A stretch of 64,000 nucleotides of DNA from Sulfitobacter alexandrii (GCF_001886735.1 NZ_CP018076.1:744001-808000); one strand, 5' to 3'. Positions 36,639 to 45,773 are shown, numbered from the stretch's first letter. Notes: generated by a model not told the origin, from the sequence alone. Numbers and translations: made by a program.

Positions 36639-37387
36639 CCGGCACGGGCAATAGCAACCTGACGCGCGACGCCTTTCTGGGGGGCAGGCTGCATCTGTGG
36701 CAACCGCGCGAGGGCTACCGCGCGGGGGTGGACGCGGTACTGCTGGCCGCAAGCGTCGGCGCCACCACCGGCCAGCGTGTGCTTGAACTGGGCTGCGGGG
36801 TGGGAACCGCGATTTTGTGTTTGAATTCAAGGGTTCCGGGCCTTCGTCTGGCCGCCGTCGAAGTGCAGCCGACCATGGCCGATCTGGCCCGACGCAACGG
36901 CGGAGACGCACTGGAAGTCTTCACCGCGGACGTGGCGGAGTTGCCGGCGGACCTGCGCCAGCGGCAGTTCGATCATGTGCTGGCGAACCCGCCCTACTAC
37001 GACAGGGCCGCCTCTGTTCGGTCCGGCGACCCGGCGCGCGAAGCCGCACATGGCGAGACGACCCCGCTGGCGACGTGGGTCAGGGTTGCGGCGAAACGCC
37101 TCGCTCCGAGGGGGCAGGCCCACTTCATCCACCGTGCCGAACGCCTGCCGGATCTCATACGCGCGCTGCCCGACGACCTGGGGTCGGTCGAAGTGCTGCC
37201 GTTGGCGGCGCGGGAGGGCCGTGCTCCCGACCGCGTGATCCTGCGGGCGCGCAAGAACGGGCGCGGTGCCTTCCGCCTGCATCCGGCCCTCGCCCTGCAT
37301 GTCGGCGCGCATCACAGCGATGCCAACAAGGATTACGCGCCCGTGGTGGACGCTGCCCTGCGGGAGGGGGCAGCGCTCCGCTTTTAG
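36635..37387 (+). CDS. tRNA1(Val) (adenine37-N6)-methyltransferase-like protein
   Basis: 250 residues. Class-I SAM methyltransferase: cofactor loop VLELGCGVGTAILCL at ~49-63 and the N6-adenine/N5-glutamine signature NPPYYD near 120. The N-terminal LGGRLHLWQPREGYRAGVDAVLLAA is typical of the TrmN6/YfiC group. The substrate (tRNA versus other) is inferred from that N-terminus. GTG start overlaps the DUF2007 stop; a long upstream in-frame extension is rejected. Confidence 0.85.
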   Translation: MTGTGNSNLTRDAFLGGRLHLWQPREGYRAGVDAVLLAASVGATTGQRVLELGCGVGTAILCLNSRVPGLRLAAVEVQPTMADLARRNGGDALEVFTADVAELPADLRQRQFDHVLANPPYYDRAASVRSGDPAREAAHGETTPLATWVRVAAKRLAPRGQAHFIHRAERLPDLIRALPDDLGSVEVLPLAAREGRAPDRVILRARKNGRGAFRLHPALALHVGAHHSDANKDYAPVVDAALREGAALRF

Positions 37388-37497
37388 GCGGGATTAAGCA
37401 AAGCTTTACCAGTTTGGCCGATATGCTGCATGGCGGCGTGACAGAACCGCAGTTCTGTGGTCCACTTTTCGGACCCACTCATCACATGGAGGATTAC

Positions 37498-37662
37498 ATG
37501 GCTTTTGACGCGCATCTGGAGAACCTGAAGCGGAAACACAAGGCGATGAGCGAGGCCGTGGAGAATGCCCAACGCTCCCCCGGTTTCGATGATCTGGAAG
37601 TGGCTACCATGAAAAAGGAAAAACTGCGTCTGAAGGAAGAGATCACGCGTCTTTCGACCTAG
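37498..37662 (+). CDS. YdcH family protein (DUF465)
   Basis: 54-residue helical protein beginning MAFDAHLENLKRKHKAMSEA and ending KKEKLRLKEEITRL, a short antiparallel coiled coil typical of DUF465. Role unknown. GGAGG sits 8 bases before the ATG. Its end overlaps the convergent EamA gene by 4 bp. Confidence 0.9.
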   Translation: MAFDAHLENLKRKHKAMSEAVENAQRSPGFDDLEVATMKKEKLRLKEEITRLST

Positions 37663-38525
37663 CGCCTTTTCATGCTCGTATAGGCGGCAACTCCGGCGCC
37701 GCCCGTGATCAGCAGAGCCGCCCACAGCAACGTGAAACTGGGGGCGGCCACCCCGGCAAGGACCAGTACCACCGTTGACAGCAGCGGTGCCGCGTAAGAG
37801 CTCGTTCCAAGAAGCTGGATATCGCCCTGTTTTACACCGATGTCCCAGACGAAGAACGCAAGCCCCACAGGGCCAATTCCCAAACCGAGAATCGCGGCCC
37901 ACCCCAAAGCCGTTTGGGGCAAGACCGTTTCTTCCAGCATCAGGTGCAGCGGCAAGGACAGGGCCGCGGATGCCAGGCAGAACACCGTGACAGACGCGGT
38001 CGGTGCGAACCCCACCAATCGCGACAGCACGGAATAGCTGGACCATGTGAACGCGCAGAGCAGGGCCAGCATGTAACCCGGCAGATGGTCGGCCGAGAAT
38101 CCCATCCCGCCGCCCGTGATGATCAGCGCGGCGCCGGCGAATCCCAGTGCCGCGCCCAGCATGTGACCGGCCCTTAGCCGTTCGCCCGGCAGCAGTCCTG
38201 AAAAGATCACGATCAGCAACGGCCAGAGGTAGGCAATCAGCCCCGCCTCGGCAGCCGGGGCAAGCCGAAGTGCCGAGAAATAGAGGGCGTGATATCCGAA
38301 CAGTCCGAATGTGCCAAAGGCGTATACCCGGAACGGCACGTGCTGCAGCGCGGGTAGTGTGCCGGTTGCCCAGGCCCAGATCAGCCCCAGCGTTCCGCCG
38401 GTCGCAAAGCACAGGGTGTTGAGCAGAAGTGGCGGCGTGGGCGCCGAACCGACGGTGAAAAGCGCCAGCAACGCCCAGAGCAGCACGGCGATGAAGCCGA
38501 CGGCAGTCGCGGTTGTCCGGGTCAT
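37659..38525 (-). CDS. EamA/DMT-superfamily exporter
   Basis: 288 residues with ten hydrophobic segments in two EamA halves (repeats of ~135 residues). Family marks: PAAEAGLIAYLWPLLIVIFS in the first half and QGDIQLLGTSSYAAPLLSTV in the second. The second-half pattern resembles the aromatic amino acid exporter YddG, but substrate is not assigned. ATG at 38525. Convergent with the YdcH gene. Confidence 0.87.
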   Translation of the reverse strand: MTRTTATAVGFIAVLLWALLALFTVGSAPTPPLLLNTLCFATGGTLGLIWAWATGTLPALQHVPFRVYAFGTFGLFGYHALYFSALRLAPAAEAGLIAYLWPLLIVIFSGLLPGERLRAGHMLGAALGFAGAALIITGGGMGFSADHLPGYMLALLCAFTWSSYSVLSRLVGFAPTASVTVFCLASAALSLPLHLMLEETVLPQTALGWAAILGLGIGPVGLAFFVWDIGVKQGDIQLLGTSSYAAPLLSTVVLVLAGVAAPSFTLLWAALLITGGAGVAAYTSMKRR

Positions 38526-38747
38526 GTTATGTCGGCCCCTTGCAGCATGGTCACCGCGTCGGGGATATGCGCCGTCTTGTCAATCTCGGTTTTCCGCGCC
38601 CGGCGGTCACGGGAAGCGGAAGGCGACGCACCCCGCCGCCTGCCGCGCCATTCATGCGGCTCACGTCGCCCGGGAGGCTGCCGTCTCCGCCTTGAAGGAG
38701 GGCTGTTTCACCGCAGCCCCCGCCGATCTGCAGGCCATTCGGCCTGA

Positions 38748-38769
38748 GGCCGGCGCCCTCGCGCCGGCC
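38748..38769 (-). terminator. Stem-loop downstream of phbB
   Basis: Perfect 9-bp stem GGCCGGCGC / GCGCCGGCC with a CCTC loop, 24 bp past the phbB stop. It lacks a T-run, so it is a hairpin with likely transcript-end function rather than a textbook terminator. The rest of the 267-bp gap 38526-38792 shows no gene I can support. Confidence 0.45.
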
Positions 38770-38792
38770 ACTTTGTCATGATCGTCCGGGCG

Positions 38793-39515
38793 TCAGACGA
38801 AGAACTGTGCCCCGTTGGCCGAAATGGTCGATCCGTTGATGAAACCCGCGTCATCCGCCACCAGGAACTTGACTGCCCGGGCGATTTCCTCGGGCTCGCC
38901 CAGACGGCCTGCAGGGATTTGCGCGATGATGGATTCGCGGACCTTCTCCGGCACGGCCATCACCATGTCCGTACCGATATAGCCGGGGCAGATCGCGTTG
39001 GCGGTGATGTTGGCGCGCGCGCCTTCCTGCGCCAGAGACTTCACGATGCCAAGGTCGCCCGCCTTGGTCGCGGCATAGTTCACCTGCGCGAATTGCCCTT
39101 TCTGGCCATTGATCGACGAAATGACCACGATCCGGCCGAACTTGCGCTCCCGCATGCCGGGCCAGACCGGGTGGATGGTATTGAAGACACCCGTGAGGTT
39201 CGTGTCGATCACCTGGTGCCACTGTTCCGGGGTCATCTTGTGAAACGGCGCGTCGCGCGTGATGCCCGCGTTCGCGACGATCACCTCGATCGGGCCGAGG
39301 TCGGCTTCGACCTGTGCGATCCCGTTCTTGGAAGACTCGTAGTCGGCGACGTTCCACTTGTAAGTCTTGATGCCGGTCTCCTTGGTGAACTCGGCGGCGG
39401 CCTCGTCATTGCCGGCATAGGTCGCGGCGACGGAATAGCCCGCCTCCTTCAATTCCTTCGAGATGGCGGCGCCGATCCCACGGCTTCCGCCGGTTACAAG
39501 TGCGACACGGGACAT
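38793..39515 (-). CDS. phbB: Acetoacetyl-CoA reductase
   Basis: 240 residues, normal length. NADPH-dependent SDR reducing acetoacetyl-CoA to (R)-3-hydroxybutyryl-CoA for polyhydroxybutyrate. TGGSRGIG cofactor loop (8-15), NAG at 82-84, catalytic Ser134, Tyr147 and Lys151 (YAATK), and the PhaB-typical RDAPFHKMTPEQWHQVIDTN. GGAGG lies 7 bases before ATG 39515. Followed upstream by a patatin gene and phbA on the same strand. Confidence 0.95.
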   Translation of the reverse strand: MSRVALVTGGSRGIGAAISKELKEAGYSVAATYAGNDEAAAEFTKETGIKTYKWNVADYESSKNGIAQVEADLGPIEVIVANAGITRDAPFHKMTPEQWHQVIDTNLTGVFNTIHPVWPGMRERKFGRIVVISSINGQKGQFAQVNYAATKAGDLGIVKSLAQEGARANITANAICPGYIGTDMVMAVPEKVRESIIAQIPAGRLGEPEEIARAVKFLVADDAGFINGSTISANGAQFFV

Positions 39516-39587
39516 TAAGTTTCCTCCGGTAATGATATTTCGATATGCATCTATTTGACGCAACTTTGTTTCGACCACATCCCGTTT

Positions 39588-39620
39588 AGGCGGCTTGCGC
39601 CTCCTTGGCAACACCCAAGG
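39588..39620 (-). terminator. Tandem stem-loops between the patatin gene and phbB
   Basis: Two adjacent hairpins just past the patatin stop: CCTTGG-N6-CCAAGG (39603-39620) and AGGCG-N5-CGCCT (39588-39602). No T-run. They may end or process the patatin transcript ahead of phbB, which has its own strong ribosome site. Confidence 0.35.
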
Positions 39621-39632
39621 GGCCGCCGGAAC

Positions 39633-40480
39633 TCAATTTGTACCGGCTTGACGCGCGGACAGGTATTCGCGCCCGTCCGTCTCGCCCGTGGCCCATGTCC
39701 GCCGCAGCTTTGACGGGTCGGTAAAGTCGATCTTGTCGGCTTCGACCTCCTCCTTCGGGCTGATGTAGGTGCGGTGCTCGACCTCGGGGATACGGTCGTA
39801 GGCGCGGGTCAGCAGGATCAGGGTTGCGCCCCGGTCAGGCCGGGGCAGGGGGGCCTGATCGGCCATGCCGCCATCGATCACGGGCTTGCCGTCCCAGAGC
39901 GGGGGTCGAACAGCGGCGGGATCACGGCAGCCGCGCAGATCAGGTCCGCCAGCTTGCCGTCGGCCGCGGCCTGGCGTGCGTCGACCATGGTGCTGGTCAC
40001 GCCGATCTTTTCGGCCCAGTTGAAGTGCGGACTGCCGACAAGGTGCAATTCGGCCTCGTAGGCGAGCGTCGCGGCGGTGCCGGTCAGACGCGCCAGCGCA
40101 CCGGCGGGCGGATGCCCGATCAGGATCTGAAACGACGGTCCATCGGCGACCTCGGCCATGGCCGTCCTGTCGAAGACGTCGCTGACCACTTCGCGGTAAA
40201 GCTTCTGGTGCGGGCTCCAGCCGTCATCCCCGACAGCGTGGGGATCCATGTTGCTGTCGAGGGAGTCGAAGGCGCCGCACAGGTTGTCGAGAAACATCTT
40301 GCCGCGCCGCGTGATGAAACCCGCCGCGGTCCCGGCGCCGCCGCTGACACCCGTGATCCGGTCGGGGTCAAGGGCGATTTCGTCGCGCACGATATCCAGC
40401 CATCCCCCCTGCCAGCAGCAACGCGTGCCGCCGCCCGAGCAGACCAATTGTTCAAACGGGGAGGAAGAGGGCGAGGACAT
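39633..40480 (-). pseudogene. Patatin-like phospholipase, frameshifted
   Basis: Two overlapping frames, 40480-39878 and 39881-39633, together make one patatin-like acyl hydrolase of 282 residues if a single C is added to the C5 tract (G5 at 39901-39905 on +). Seen: oxyanion-type CSGGGTR, nucleophile elbow GVSGG with Ser46, and, only in the second frame, the catalytic-dyad aspartate of DGGMADQAP (about residue 203 after repair). As read, Ser and Asp are in different frames, so the protein would be inactive. Sequencing error is a real alternative. It lies between phbB and phbA; a lipid- or PHB-related hydrolase is inferred. Confidence 0.8.
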
Positions 40481-40528
40481 GAGCAGACACAGGCGCGACC
40501 CGGTTGGCAGGTCGCGCCAAGACCCCGA

Positions 40529-41703
40529 TCAGGGGCGCTCGAGACACATGGCGACACCCATGCCGCCGCCAATGCAGAGCGTGGCCAGACCCTTCTTCGC
40601 GCCGCGGCGCTTCATCTCGAAGAGCAGCGTGTTCAGGATGCGCGCGCCCGAGGCACCGATGGGGTGGCCGATGGCAATGGCACCGCCGTTCACGTTCACG
40701 ATCGCCGGATCCCAGCCCATGTCCTTGTTGACGGCACAGGCCTGCGCGGCAAAGGCTTCGTTTGCTTCCACCAGGTCCAGATCCTCCGGCTTCCAGCCCG
40801 CCTTTTCCAGCGCCTTGCGGCTGGCATAGATCGGGCCCACGCCCATGATCGACGGGTCCAGCCCGGCGGTGGCGTAGGAAGCGATCCGCGCCAGCGGTTC
40901 GATGCCGCGCTTCTCGGCTTCGGCAGCGCTCATCAGCAGCGCGCCCGCGGCACCGTCGTTCAGACCCGAGGCGTTGGCGGCCGTGACGGACCCGTCCTTG
41001 GTGAATGCGGGGCGCAGTTTCTGCATCGCCTCCATCGTCGCGCCATGGCGGATGTATTCATCGCTGTCCACGACCGTGTCACCCTTGCGGCCCTTGACCG
41101 TGTAGGCGACGATCTCGTCCTTGAACTTCCCCGCCTTCTGCGCGGCCTCTGCCTTGTTCTGCGAGGCGACGGCGAATTCATCCTGCGCGTCGCGGCTTAT
41201 CTGCCATTTCTCGGCCACGTTCTCGGCGGTCTGGCCCATGTGATAGCCGTTGAACGCATCCCACAGGCCATCCTTGATCATCGTGTCGATGAATTGCAGG
41301 TCGCCCATTTTCTGACCCGCGCGCAGGTTCTGGGCGTGGGGGACATCGTCATGTTTTCCTGCCCGCCGGCGGCCACGATCTCGGCATCGCCAAGCTGGAT
41401 GTGCTGGGCCCCCAGTGCGACGGCGCGCAGGCCGGAACCGCAGACCTGGTTGATGGACCATGCGGCGGACTCGATCGGCAGTCCTGCGTTGATATGGGCC
41501 TGGCGCGCCGGGTTCTGGCCCTGCGCGGCGGTCAATACCTGACCGAGGATCGTCTCGGATACGTCGGCAGCATCGACACCCGCGCGGGCGATGAGTTCGC
41601 GCAGCACGGCGGCGCCAAGGTCATGGGCGGGGGTGTTGGCGAATGAACCTCCAAAGCTGCCCACGGGGGTGCGTGCGGCGGATGCGATGACGACATTGGT
41701 CAT
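40529..41703 (-). pseudogene. phbA: Acetyl-CoA acetyltransferase, frameshifted
   Basis: Thiolase joining two acetyl-CoA to acetoacetyl-CoA, first step to PHB. The N-terminal frame (start ATG 41703) carries nucleophile Cys88 in [11 protein letters not shown] and runs out of frame after [10 protein letters not shown]; the other frame picks up at [13 protein letters not shown] and continues to the end with [17 protein letters not shown] and GGGMGVAMC. One extra C in the C5 tract (G5 at 41338-41342 on +) gives exactly 391 residues, the usual PhaA length. That near-perfect repair, and a like lesion in the next gene, make a homopolymer undercall likely. Confidence 0.88.
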
Positions 41704-41787
41704 GAGATAGCGTTCCTCTTCGTTTTGCGCAGATGCGTGCCGCCGCGACGAGGGGTGAATGCCGCGACTCCTCTGCCCTCTGGGTCC

Positions 41788-41816
41788 GTCATATCCCATG
41801 CACATCGAGGCGGCAA
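41788..41816 (-). promoter_or_regulatory. phbA: Candidate promoter of phbA
   Basis: On the minus strand TTGCCG (41816-41811), 17-bp spacer, TATGAC (41793-41788), 85 bp ahead of the phbA ATG. Sequence match to the sigma-70 consensus is fair. Confidence 0.4.
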
Positions 41817-41835
41817 CTGAACGAAAGTTGCGGTG

Positions 41836-42711
41836 CTATCCCACCGCGCCCCGCCGGGCAGATGCCAGCCATGCGGGCTTCAGCGTCGGCGCGCCGAAAT
41901 GGTATCCCTGCATGCAGTCCACGCCAAGGGCGGCGACCGCGGCGGCATCCTGCGCCGTTTCCACGTTCTCGGCGATGGTCAGCATGTCGAAATGCCCCGC
42001 GATGGAGACGAGCGCGGCCGTCAGCACACGGTTGTCGGCGTTCTGCGCGATCCCGCGGATGAACTGTCCGTCGATCTTGATCACGTCGAACAGGAAATCC
42101 TTGAAGTAGCGGATCGCCGTCTGGCCGGCGCCGAAGTCGTCCAGGGCAAAGCAGACACCGCGGGGTTGCATTTCGTCCATCAGGTCCACCACCAGTTCCG
42201 GGAGGGTCATGGCCGAGGTTTCCGTGATTTCCAGTATCAGGCGTTCGCCCAGGGTAGGATTCCGGTCCAGGCTTCGTTGCAGCAGCTCGGACCAGCCCTT
42301 GTAGCCGATGGAACGGGCGGACATGTTGATCGACAGGCGCAGGGCGGGATGGCGCTGCAACGCCGTCAGCCCCATGCGCAAGGCGATGACATCGAGCTGC
42401 CGCCCGAGTTCCGTGTCCTCGACCACCGGCATGAAGTCGCGCGCCGGAATCACCCTCCCCGTGGCGTCCAGCACCCGGATCAGCCCCTCGTAAAAGGCGA
42501 CGGTGCCGGGCAACCGGGCAGAGACGACCGGCTGGTAGGCCAGCAGGGTTTCACCGTGCGCGATCGCGTCACGCACCATGTCGAGGGTCCGGGCGTCGCG
42601 CGCGCTGACGGCACGGGCCAGCGGGCTGATGGCATCGGCGGGCGGGAGCGTCCCTTCTTGTGTCTTTGCGGCGGTCACGGCATGTACTTTCCTCAAGGTC
42701 CGCGCCACCAT
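41836..42711 (-). CDS. EAL-domain cyclic-di-GMP phosphodiesterase
   Basis: 291 residues from ATG 42711 (a TTG three codons upstream is possible; neither has a clear Shine-Dalgarno). Single EAL domain of ~240 residues after a ~50-residue leader; no GGDEF, membrane segment or sensor domain. The signature reads FYEGLIR (EGL for EAL); metal and catalytic residues look kept: SINMSARS, LEITETSA, LDDFGAG, VIKIDG, AENVET and QGYHFG. It should hydrolyse cyclic di-GMP to pGpG. Divergent from tag. Confidence 0.9.
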   Translation of the reverse strand: MVARTLRKVHAVTAAKTQEGTLPPADAISPLARAVSARDARTLDMVRDAIAHGETLLAYQPVVSARLPGTVAFYEGLIRVLDATGRVIPARDFMPVVEDTELGRQLDVIALRMGLTALQRHPALRLSINMSARSIGYKGWSELLQRSLDRNPTLGERLILEITETSAMTLPELVVDLMDEMQPRGVCFALDDFGAGQTAIRYFKDFLFDVIKIDGQFIRGIAQNADNRVLTAALVSIAGHFDMLTIAENVETAQDAAAVAALGVDCMQGYHFGAPTLKPAWLASARRGAVG

Positions 42712-42780
42712 GGCAGCCAAAGTGATAACGGCGCTTTAAGGGAAGAATTCGCGTGGAATTTGCCGCGCCGGGGAGGACTG

Positions 42781-43359
42781 ATGCAGCGTTGCGCATGGGC
42801 CGGAACGGATCCGGAGTATATCGCCTACCACGATACCGAATGGGGCGTGCCCGAGTACGACAGCCGCGCCTTGTGGGAAAAACTGGTTCTCGACGGGTTT
42901 CAGGCCGGTCTGAGCTGGATCACGATTCTGAGGAAGCGCGACAATTTCCGCGCAGCCTTCGAAGGTTTCGACCCGCATCGTATCGCGGAGTGGGGCGAAC
43001 CCGAGGTCGCGCGGCTGCTTCAGGATCCGGGGATCGTCCGCCACCGGGGCAAGATCGAGGCGGCCATTTCCAACGCCCGCGCCTGGCAGCGGATCGAGGC
43101 GCGCGAGGGGTTCGCGGATTTCATGTGGTCCTACGTGGATGGATTTCCCGTGCAGAACAGGTTCGCGACGCAGGCCGATGTGCCCCCGCAGACTCCGTTG
43201 TCGATCCGGGTGTCGAAGGATCTCAAGAAGGCGGGGTTCAAGTTCTGCGGCCCGACGATCGTCTATGCCTGGATGGAGGCCTGCGGGCTGGTGAACGACC
43301 ATATCGTCACCTGCCACCGCCATGCCCCGGTGGCTAGCATGGCTCGGCCTCGAGGCTGA
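42781..43359 (+). CDS. tag: DNA-3-methyladenine glycosylase I
   Basis: 192 residues. Removes 3-methyladenine from alkylated DNA. Zinc ligands C4 (MQRCAWAG), His in AYHDTEWG near 17, and His/Cys in HIVTCHRH near the end fit the TagI zinc snap; GFQAGLSWITILRKR and LKKAGFKFCGPTIVYAWMEA are family stretches. ATG 42781 chosen; the frame is open far upstream antisense to the EAL gene, which is rejected. The 3' end overlaps the convergent response-regulator gene by 26 bp. Confidence 0.94.
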   Translation: MQRCAWAGTDPEYIAYHDTEWGVPEYDSRALWEKLVLDGFQAGLSWITILRKRDNFRAAFEGFDPHRIAEWGEPEVARLLQDPGIVRHRGKIEAAISNARAWQRIEAREGFADFMWSYVDGFPVQNRFATQADVPPQTPLSIRVSKDLKKAGFKFCGPTIVYAWMEACGLVNDHIVTCHRHAPVASMARPRG

Positions 43360-43723
43360 GGATCGCCTGCCGTATGTCCTCCGGCGAGGACGGCTTGGCC
43401 ACGATGGGGACTTCGAACCGCGTCACCATTTCGCCCCGCCGGTCGAGATCGCCGGTATGCAGCAGGAACGGCACGCCGATGTCCTTGAGCCGCGCCGCGA
43501 CCGGCTCGCAGGTCTTGCCACGTCCAAGATTGACGTCCAGCACGGCGGCATCCGGCGGATTGTCGTCGATGATCGCAAGCGCCCGTTCCGCCGAACTGGC
43601 GGTGACCGGCGTGAACCCCGCTTCCGACAGGGAGAACTCGAGATCCATCAGGATCAGTGCCTCGTCATCGAGCACGAGAATCCGTTTGAGGCGATCCGCC
43701 CCATTGGCCATCGTTTCCTGCAT
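43334..43723 (-). CDS. Single-domain response regulator (LovR-like)
   Basis: 129 residues from ATG 43723, with GGAG upstream. Only a receiver domain: acidic pair D19/D20, phospho-acceptor D63 (AAVLDVNLG), the switch threonine in LLHTGD and lysine in VAKPSSPED. There is no output domain. It begins 8 bp after the LOV kinase stop, so the two form a pair; in Caulobacter LovR acts with LovK in the general stress pathway as a phosphate sink, and the same role is inferred here. Confidence 0.85.
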   Translation of the reverse strand: MQETMANGADRLKRILVLDDEALILMDLEFSLSEAGFTPVTASSAERALAIIDDNPPDAAVLDVNLGRGKTCEPVAARLKDIGVPFLLHTGDLDRRGEMVTRFEVPIVAKPSSPEDIRQAILSLEAEPC

Positions 43724-43731
43724 CTGGTCTC

Positions 43732-44841
43732 CTAGTCTATCAGGGGTAGCGAAATGTGGACGTGCAGCCCTTCCGGGCGCCAGTCGTAGTCGATCACGCC
43801 ATCGGCCGATCGTAGCAGCGTTTCCATGATGTTGTGACCCGTGCCGCCCGATTTCTCGCGCAATTCCTTTGGGACGGTCCCGGTTTCGGTCCATTCCAGG
43901 GACACCCGCCGCGATTCGGCGATGGACGTGTCCTTGTCCAGCCGCCACGCCACCTTCACCTTGCCATGATCGGTCGCCAGGGCACCGTATTTCATTGCGT
44001 TGGTGGCAAGTTCATGCAGGGCGAGGCCGAGGATCGACACCACATTGGCTTCGGCACGCAGGCCGTTGCCATCGAGCTCTATCCGGTCTTCCTCCGGATC
44101 GTAGGGCGCCAGCACCGACCGGATCGCCTGCCCGACCTCGATCGAGCCGAGGCGCGCGTCGTCCAGGGTGGGCTCATAGGCCCGGCCCAGGGCGCGGATA
44201 CGCTGGTTGATCGCTTCCGCGATGCTTGTGTTCCCCTCCATGCGCCCGGTGACCGACACGATGGAGGCGATGACCGAGAACATGTTCTTCATCCGGTGAG
44301 ACAGTTCGCGCGACATCGCCTTGGCGTTGGCTTCCTCCGCCCGGGCCGCGTGGACATCGGACACGTCCCACTGACTGCCGAAATAATAGAGAAGCTCGTT
44401 GTTCTCGTTGTAGATCGGACCAAGGTGGAGCGCGTTCCAGAATTTCTCGCCATCCTTGCGGTAGTTCACCAGCTCGACGACGATCACCGCTTCTTTTTCG
44501 AGCGCGGTGCGGATACGCCTGACGGCCGCCGGGTCCGTTTCGGGGCCCTGCAGAAATCGGCAGTTCCGGCCGACGATTTCGGCCTCGTCATAGCCCGTCA
44601 GTTCCATGAACGCGCGGTTGGCGAACACGATGGGGCTGTCCTCTGCATTGGGGTCGGACAAACAGATCGCCATGCGTGTCTGCGCCATGGCCTGTTCGAA
44701 CAGCACGCCGGACGCTCCGGAGAACTGATCGTCGGCGTGTTTCTCTCTGAATCGCTGCGGGCTGTCGTCAAACGCCCGGTGGACCTGTCTCTTCTTTTCT
44801 TCGCTCATCGGGGTTTCGGCTCGTCGTAGATCGTTACTCAT
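43732..44841 (-). CDS. LOV-domain sensor histidine kinase (LovK-like)
   Basis: 369 residues (Caulobacter LovK is ~368). Residues ~45-165 form a LOV-type PAS domain with the flavin-adduct cysteine C94 in GRNCRFLQG, plus flavin-contact N126, N136 and Q157, so blue-light sensing by FMN adduct is expected. Residues ~175-369 form a HWE/HisKA2 kinase: phospho-acceptor H182 in ELSHRMKNMF, HELATNAMKYGAL, and the glycine box GGTGHNI. No membrane segment. ATG 44841 chosen (MSNDLRRAE). Partner receiver gene 8 bp downstream. Confidence 0.9.
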   Translation of the reverse strand: MSNDLRRAETPMSEEKKRQVHRAFDDSPQRFREKHADDQFSGASGVLFEQAMAQTRMAICLSDPNAEDSPIVFANRAFMELTGYDEAEIVGRNCRFLQGPETDPAAVRRIRTALEKEAVIVVELVNYRKDGEKFWNALHLGPIYNENNELLYYFGSQWDVSDVHAARAEEANAKAMSRELSHRMKNMFSVIASIVSVTGRMEGNTSIAEAINQRIRALGRAYEPTLDDARLGSIEVGQAIRSVLAPYDPEEDRIELDGNGLRAEANVVSILGLALHELATNAMKYGALATDHGKVKVAWRLDKDTSIAESRRVSLEWTETGTVPKELREKSGGTGHNIMETLLRSADGVIDYDWRPEGLHVHISLPLID

Positions 44842-44964
44842 ATGAATCACGCCGATGAAAACGATGGAGCGTGACAGCCCATGGGCAACTAGAGGTACGC
44901 GCGCCGATGTCAAGTTGACTTGTCCGCCTGACGCTCCGTCGTGATGTTCCGTTGAAAAGACACG

Positions 44965-44992
44965 TTGACTCCGGGCTGCACGGCCGTATAAG
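44965..44992 (+). promoter_or_regulatory. rpsD: Sigma-70 promoter of rpsD
   Basis: TTGACT, 16-bp spacer, TATAAG: a strong match to the vegetative consensus. It predicts a leader of ~100 nt before the rpsD GTG. The leader holds several G/C hairpin possibilities; S4 autoregulation is known in some bacteria but no site can be named here. Confidence 0.65.
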
Positions 44993-45102
44993 CGCGGCTT
45001 CATTGGTGTTGGTGGCCCCCGCAAGGGGATGCCTGTCGGGGTATCGCACCCAGAGGACAACGCCCTTTACCGCCCCAAGGGGCCATATAAAGGAGAACAG
45101 CC

Positions 45103-45723
45103 GTGACCAAACGCACCGCTGCCAAGCACAAGATCGACCGCCGCATGGGCGAAAACATCTGGGGCCGCCCGAAGTCCCCGGTCAACCGCCGCGAATACGG
45201 CCCCGGCCAGCACGGCCAGCGCCGCAAGGGCAAGCTTTCCGATTTCGGCATCCAGCTGCGCGCCAAGCAGAAGCTGAAAGGCTACTACGGCGACCTGACC
45301 GAGAAGCAATTCCGCCGCATCTACGGCGAAGCCGAGCGGGTCAAGGGCGACACCGGTGAGAACCTGATCGGTCTGCTGGAGCGCCGCCTTGACGCAGTGG
45401 TCTACCGCGCCAAGTTCGTCGCGACCGTGTTCGCCGCGCGCCAGTTCGTGAACCACGGCCACGTCCGCGTGAACGGCCGCAAGGTGAACATCCCCTCCTA
45501 CCGTGTGAAAGAGGGTGACGTGATCGAGGTCCGCGACCGGTCCAAGCAGATGGTCGCGCTGCTCGAAGCCACCCAGTTGCCCGAACGTGACGTGCCGGAC
45601 TACATCGAGGCGGATCACTCCAAGATGACGGCGACTTTCGTGCGCACCCCGGCGCTGGGCGACGTGCCCTATCCGGTGGTGATGGAACCCAACCTCGTCG
45701 TCGAATTCTACGCCAAGAACTAA
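45103..45723 (+). CDS. rpsD: 30S ribosomal protein S4
   Basis: 206 residues, normal length. Primary 16S rRNA-binding protein that starts 30S assembly. N-terminal [18 protein letters not shown] and [18 protein letters not shown], then the S4 RNA-binding module [40 protein letters not shown] start at 45103 with AGGAG upstream. Single gene with its own promoter and a strong terminator. Confidence 0.98.
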   Translation: MTKRTAAKHKIDRRMGENIWGRPKSPVNRREYGPGQHGQRRKGKLSDFGIQLRAKQKLKGYYGDLTEKQFRRIYGEAERVKGDTGENLIGLLERRLDAVVYRAKFVATVFAARQFVNHGHVRVNGRKVNIPSYRVKEGDVIEVRDRSKQMVALLEATQLPERDVPDYIEADHSKMTATFVRTPALGDVPYPVVMEPNLVVEFYAKN

Positions 45724-45747
45724 GCTTCTTCGCACATGTTTTCAGCA

Positions 45748-45773
45748 AAGGCCGCGCCACCGGGCGCGGCCTT
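45748..45773 (+). terminator. Rho-independent terminator after rpsD
   Basis: 11-bp perfect stem AAGGCCGCGCC / GGCGCGGCCTT, ACCG loop, then TCTCGTT. It starts 25 bp after the rpsD stop. Confidence 0.85.

Noticed and set aside
39824..41542. Long plus-strand open frame antisense to the patatin and phbA genes
   Set aside because: GC-rich antisense shadow; the minus-strand frames carry the conserved catalytic motifs.
41833..42780. In-frame extension of tag upstream, antisense to the EAL gene
   Set aside because: The Tag family starts at the MQRCAW residues; the extension mirrors the EAL codons.
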